Shown: in pieces, positions 35,630 through 38,923 of the stretch
Position numbering within the stretch: position 1 is the stretch's first letter
Layout: every line of letters begins with the position of its first letter
Assembly: GCA_015061185.1 (NCBI GenBank)
Contig: SUWZ01000034.1
Coordinates: forward strand, 1 to 38,923
Reading direction: 5' to 3'
Source: Bacteroidales bacterium
GTDB lineage: Bacteria > Bacteroidota > Bacteroidia > Bacteroidales > Paludibacteraceae
DNA: 38,923 bases
Made by a program: the position numbers and the translations under genes
The notes under the pieces: generated by a model
Database searches by the model: none
The model's input: the letters and a program-made list of their open reading frames with translations, nothing else
Told to the model about the DNA's origin: nothing

Positions 35630-36304
35630 ATGATATATGCTGAAGATGATATGCTCATGTTGTCGGGGATGCAACACTTTATGTTTTGTCCCCGACAATG
35701 GGCGTTGATACACATAGAGCAATTGTGGGAAGAAAACAAACTCACAGTTGAAGGACAACTTTTGCACACTAATGTTGACAATCCGTCATATAGGCAAAAA
35801 AATGGTGATACTATCACACTAAGGTCAGTTGCAATAGCATCAAAGAAGTTGGGACTATATGGCTTTACTGATGCCGTGGAACTTATTCCTACTTCCGATA
35901 AGGATAAGGGAATCAAACACAATAAATATCCTGGGTTATGGAAACCTTTCCCCGTAGAATACAAAAGAGGGAAACCAAAATCGAGCATGGCTGATGAAGT
36001 ACAACTCGCAGCACAAGCCATGTGCCTTGAAGAGATGTATGACATTACTGTTGAATATGGAGCAATATTTTATGGAGAAATTAAGCATCGTTCCGTAATT
36101 CATATATCAGAAGATTTAAGGCTATTGACAATGCGTCTTGCCCAAGAGATGCATAGAATATACGAAGAAAGCATTGTTCCAAAAGCGGAAAAAAGTTCAT
36201 GTTGTGGCAAATGCTCATTAATAGATATTTGCATGCCCAAAACGAAGAAACAAAACAATATAGACACATACTTAAAGAAAAATTTATATGAGGAAATTAC
36301 TTAA
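35630..36304 (+). CDS. cas4: Cas4 exonuclease
   Basis: Cas4 is a RecB-like Fe-S nuclease that trims prespacers and helps select the PAM during acquisition. The 224 residues show the first cysteine in MFCPRQWALIHIEQLW, nuclease residues in GFTDAVE, VEYKRGK and QAMCLEEMY, and the C-terminal cysteine cluster CCGKCSLIDIC that binds the Fe-S cluster with the first Cys. All key residues look present. Its stop lies 17 nt inside the cas1 reading frame, so the two are coupled. Confidence 0.94.
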   Translation: MIYAEDDMLMLSGMQHFMFCPRQWALIHIEQLWEENKLTVEGQLLHTNVDNPSYRQKNGDTITLRSVAIASKKLGLYGFTDAVELIPTSDKDKGIKHNKYPGLWKPFPVEYKRGKPKSSMADEVQLAAQAMCLEEMYDITVEYGAIFYGEIKHRSVIHISEDLRLLTMRLAQEMHRIYEESIVPKAEKSSCCGKCSLIDICMPKTKKQNNIDTYLKKNLYEEIT

Positions 36305-37310
36305 TACTTTATATATAACAACGCCCGAAGCCTATCTGAGTAAAGATGGAGAAAACGTAGTTGTATCGGTTAATCAATCCGAAGTGTTCAGAATTCCGAT
36401 TATAAACATAGAAGCGATTGTTACATTTGGATACAAAGGGACTTCTCCAGGATTGATGAAACTCTGTGCAGACAATAGGGTTTCAATTACTTACTTATCG
36501 CCATTTGGAAAATATATTGGCAAATTTGAAGGTCCAATAAAAGGCAACGTATTACTTCGCACGAAACAGTGGGATTTGTCTAAGGATAAAGATTTCTCCT
36601 TAGGTATAAGTAAATTATTTATAGCAGGGAAGATACAAAACTATCGAAACATCCTTTGCCGTTTTATAAGAGACAATGGTCATAATGAAGATGTTGACAC
36701 AACGATAAACTATCTTAAGAGGAGCAAAGAAAGAGCTCTTAAGATTAATGATTTAGATTCGTTGAGAGGGATTGAGGGTGATGCCGCCAATCATTATTTT
36801 GAAATATTTCCAAATCTCATATTAAATCAAAAGAGTGATTTCATATTCAAAGGACGTAGTAAACGTCCGCCTAAAGATGCTGTAAATGCAATGCTTTCTT
36901 TTGTATATACTCTTATTGCATCCGATGTCACTGCCGCCCTTGAAACTGTAGGATTAGATCCTTATATGGGTTTCTTCCATACTCTGAGACCAGGCCGACC
37001 GTCACTTGCTCTCGACATGATGGAAGAGTTAAGGGCTTATCTGGGAGATAGACTAGTATTGTCTTTGATAAATAAGAGACAAATATCCATAAGGGAGTTT
37101 ATTTCGCAGGGAGAAGAGGGAATAACAATGACAGAATCAGGTAGGAAGATCCTTTTGACCGCATGGCAGAATAGGAAAAAAGAAACTATTACACATCCGT
37201 ATTTAGAAGAAAAAATCCCAATAGGGTTAATTCCTTATGCACAAGCGATGCTTTTGGCTCGTTATATCAGGAACGATTTAGATAATTATCCAGTATTTTT
37301 AATCAGTTGA
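36288..37310 (+). CDS. cas1: Cas1 integrase, type I-C
   Basis: Cas1 inserts new spacers at the leader end of the array. The 340 residues have the catalytic Glu163 in GIEGDAANHYF, His231 in YMGFFHTLRPGRPSLALDMM and the acidic residues D243/E246 that follow. This is the usual type I-C form. It overlaps cas4 by 17 nt; cas2 starts 3 nt after it. Confidence 0.95.
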   Translation: MRKLLNTLYITTPEAYLSKDGENVVVSVNQSEVFRIPIINIEAIVTFGYKGTSPGLMKLCADNRVSITYLSPFGKYIGKFEGPIKGNVLLRTKQWDLSKDKDFSLGISKLFIAGKIQNYRNILCRFIRDNGHNEDVDTTINYLKRSKERALKINDLDSLRGIEGDAANHYFEIFPNLILNQKSDFIFKGRSKRPPKDAVNAMLSFVYTLIASDVTAALETVGLDPYMGFFHTLRPGRPSLALDMMEELRAYLGDRLVLSLINKRQISIREFISQGEEGITMTESGRKILLTAWQNRKKETITHPYLEEKIPIGLIPYAQAMLLARYIRNDLDNYPVFLIS

Positions 37311-37313
37311 ACT

Positions 37314-37604
37314 ATGATGGTATTAATAACATACGATGTTGACACAATGTCCGAAACTGGCAGTAAACGACTACGCAAGGTTGCCAAAGAATGTGTAAAC
37401 CATGGACGCAGAGTACAAAATTCAGTCTTTGAATGCCTTTTAACAGAAGCACAGTTTGTAGTCTTAAAATCAAAACTTATAAATATCATAGACTCTGAAC
37501 TTGATAGTATTAGATTTTATTTTTTAGGAAATAATTGGAACAACCGAATAGAATCTATCGGAAAAATAACTACTTTTGCAATAGATTCAGAACTTATAAT
37601 ATAG
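37314..37604 (+). CDS. cas2: Cas2
   Basis: This 96-residue ferredoxin-fold protein bridges two Cas1 dimers during spacer integration. It starts MMVLITYDVDTMSETGSKRL with the first-strand Asp, and has the RVQNSVFEC segment typical of type I-C Cas2. Either of two successive ATGs (37314, 37317) may be used. It is the last gene of the operon, 168 nt before the array. Confidence 0.94.
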   Translation: MMVLITYDVDTMSETGSKRLRKVAKECVNHGRRVQNSVFECLLTEAQFVVLKSKLINIIDSELDSIRFYFLGNNWNNRIESIGKITTFAIDSELII

Positions 37605-37772
37605 ACTTGCGGATTATATGCTTTGCAAAAAACACTAAGTTTTCGCATCGGCTGATAATCAGCAATTTAATACAAATTCAAAAATTTATCAATGTTTTAT
37701 ACCTATAAAAAAAGGTATTTCGCAAAATACAATATTAAACACTTTGATTATTAATCTATTAAATCTCATACA
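37605..37772 (+). promoter_or_regulatory. CRISPR leader
   Basis: An AT-rich, non-coding 168-nt stretch runs between cas2 and the first repeat. It contains the small palindromes GCTGATAATCAGC (37651-37663) and ATACCT/AGGTAT (37699-37704, 37713-37718). The second could be a weak end signal for the cas transcript. Its position beside the first repeat and the repeat orientation mark it as the leader, where transcription starts and new spacers are added. Confidence 0.75.
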
Positions 37773-38922
37773 GTCGTGTCCCTCGTGGGCACGTGGATTG
37801 AAACTTTTTAATTTTCTCGGAAAACACAAAGAAGATTTGTCGTGTCCCTCGTGGGCACGTGGATTGAAACTTATGAGCCTTTAGTTGCCAAAGCTACTGC
37901 AGCGTCGTGTCCCTCGTGGGCACGTGGATTGAAACATGCTTAATAGTTCAAGGACGTGTGGGTAGTCGGTCGTGTCCCTCGTGGGCACGTGGATTGAAAC
38001 ACCACTATACTCTGCTCGATTGCAATAATCTGTGTCGTGTCCCTCGTGGGCACGTGGATTGAAACACCTCATAAAAGAGTTGAAGCGTAAGTACCCAAGA
38101 GTCGTGTCCCTCGTGGGCACGTGGATTGAAACATACGGAGACGAATATTTCTGTGTCTGATATAAGTCGTGTCCCTCGTGGGCACGTGGATTGAAACATG
38201 GTCATAAAGATATAATTTACCCCAGCTATCTGTCGTGTCCCTCGTGGGCACGTGGATTGAAACTCGATAAACTCTTCTTTTGTGAGTTCATCAAAGGTCG
38301 TGTCCCTCGTGGGCACGTGGATTGAAACTAATACCTTTGATTTTCTACGCAAGTCGTTGAGTGTCGTGTCCCTCGTGGGCACGTGGATTGAAACATGATT
38401 ATTAATTATTAGGGTCAAAATTGTTAAAGTCGTGTCCCTCGTGGGCACGTGGATTGAAACTTGATCCAAAGTTTGATTCCCTTAGCAATTTAGTAAGTCG
38501 TGTCCCTCGTGGGCACGTGGATTGAAACTCAACTGCAATCGGGGTGATATTGCTCACTTCAGTCGTGTCCCTCGTGGGCACGTGGATTGAAACTGCAAAA
38601 ACAGGATTAAAATAATCAAAACGGGAGTCGTGTCCCTCGTGGGCACGTGGATTGAAACTGATACCGCCCTTGGTGGTTTGTATGTCGATAAGTCGTGTCC
38701 CTCGTGGGCACGTGGATTGAAACACTAGTACTCGTTTCACAGATAGCAATGTACCTGAAGTCGTGTCCCTCGTGGGCACGTGGATTGAAACATGCCCTCA
38801 ACAGCGCAAGGATTAGGTACTACAAGTCGTGTCCCTCGTGGGCACGTGGATTGAAACACTCGTACTATGCCTTTAGTTGCCCCCATGTTCGTCGTGTCCC
38901 TCGTGGGCACGTGGATTGAAAC
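37773..38922 (+). CRISPR. type I-C CRISPR array, 18 repeats and 17 spacers, continuing past the window
   Basis: The 32-nt repeat starts GTCGTGTCCC and ends GTGGATTGAAAC. All 18 copies are identical. They start at 37773, 37839, 37904, 37969, 38034, 38101, 38166, 38232, 38297, 38363, 38429, 38497, 38562, 38627, 38692, 38760, 38826 and 38891. Spacers are 33-36 nt, mostly 33-34. The repeat folds as CGTG(T)CCC/GGGCACG with a TCGT loop. Cutting at the stem base would leave the 11-nt handle TGGATTGAAAC, as expected for Cas5c processing. The repeat type and orientation agree with the adjacent cas genes. Confidence 0.98.
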
Positions 38923-38923
38923 A

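Noticed and set aside
37699-37718. Hairpin in the leader as a cas operon terminator
   Set aside because: The 6-bp stem with a long A-rich loop and only three following T residues is too weak. It is kept only as a note in the leader entry.
37881-38919. Several open frames across the CRISPR array on both strands, with repeated peptide units
   Set aside because: They are made of the 32-nt repeat and variable spacers, with no independent start signals. They are translation shadows of the array.
37773-38922. Self-targeting spacer against this window
   Set aside because: Reading the spacers against the listed genes by eye gave no clear match. A real search of both strands of the whole genome is needed to exclude it.

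Overview
The window looks like a chromosomal segment of a Bacteroidales bacterium (phylum Bacteroidota). The signs are the ricT-gldH gene pair, an RprX/RprY-type two-component system, a lipoprotein TamA homologue (TamL) next to tamB, short N-terminal lipoprotein signals, and several promoters of the TAnnTTTG type with a TTTG box 19 nt upstream. The DNA is AT-rich. I cannot name the genus from the sequence.

Layout. Positions 1-360 are an AT-rich leader with a solo repeat end and a strong hairpin. 361-8548 is a same-strand housekeeping run: DNA polymerase III delta' (holB), a RicT/PSP1 protein, gldH, trmB, a polyprenyl diphosphate synthase, a conserved unknown and a 4-alpha-glucanotransferase (malQ) with starch-binding modules. 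8549-8908 holds the decayed C-terminus of a PD-(D/E)XK-type protein. 8909-14362 carries a CorC/HlyC-type CBS membrane protein (-), a DUF1015 protein (+) and the rprX-rprY pair (-). 15190-24232 carries a CPA2-type cation/proton antiporter (+) facing a tamB-tamL operon (-). A tRNA-Lys(UUU) with its own promoter and terminator follows. Next come a truncated ISL3-type transposase, a SIMPL-domain protein, a flavin-reductase-like protein, a small lipoprotein, a DUF1294 membrane protein and an unknown envelope protein (-).

28988 to the window end is a complete type I-C CRISPR-Cas locus on the + strand: cas3, cas5c, cas8c, cas7c, a RhuM-family gene, cas4, cas1, cas2, a leader, and an array of 18 identical 32-nt repeats with 17 spacers that runs off the edge. 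Cas3 is the HD nuclease-helicase. Cas5c, Cas8c and Cas7c form the surveillance complex, with Cas5c also processing the crRNA. Cas4-Cas1-Cas2 acquire spacers. The most unusual point is the RhuM gene, inserted with 6-nt and 3-nt gaps between cas7 and cas4, so it is probably made with the Cas proteins. Cas7 also carries a lysine/glutamate-rich insert, and Cas5c seems to deviate at positions that are catalytic in a characterised homologue.

Two families of short non-coding repeats with inverted ends lie between genes. Two near-identical ~190-bp copies of the first family are in opposite orientation about 12 kb apart (14632-14822 and 26813-27007), which makes the intervening segment a candidate for inversion.
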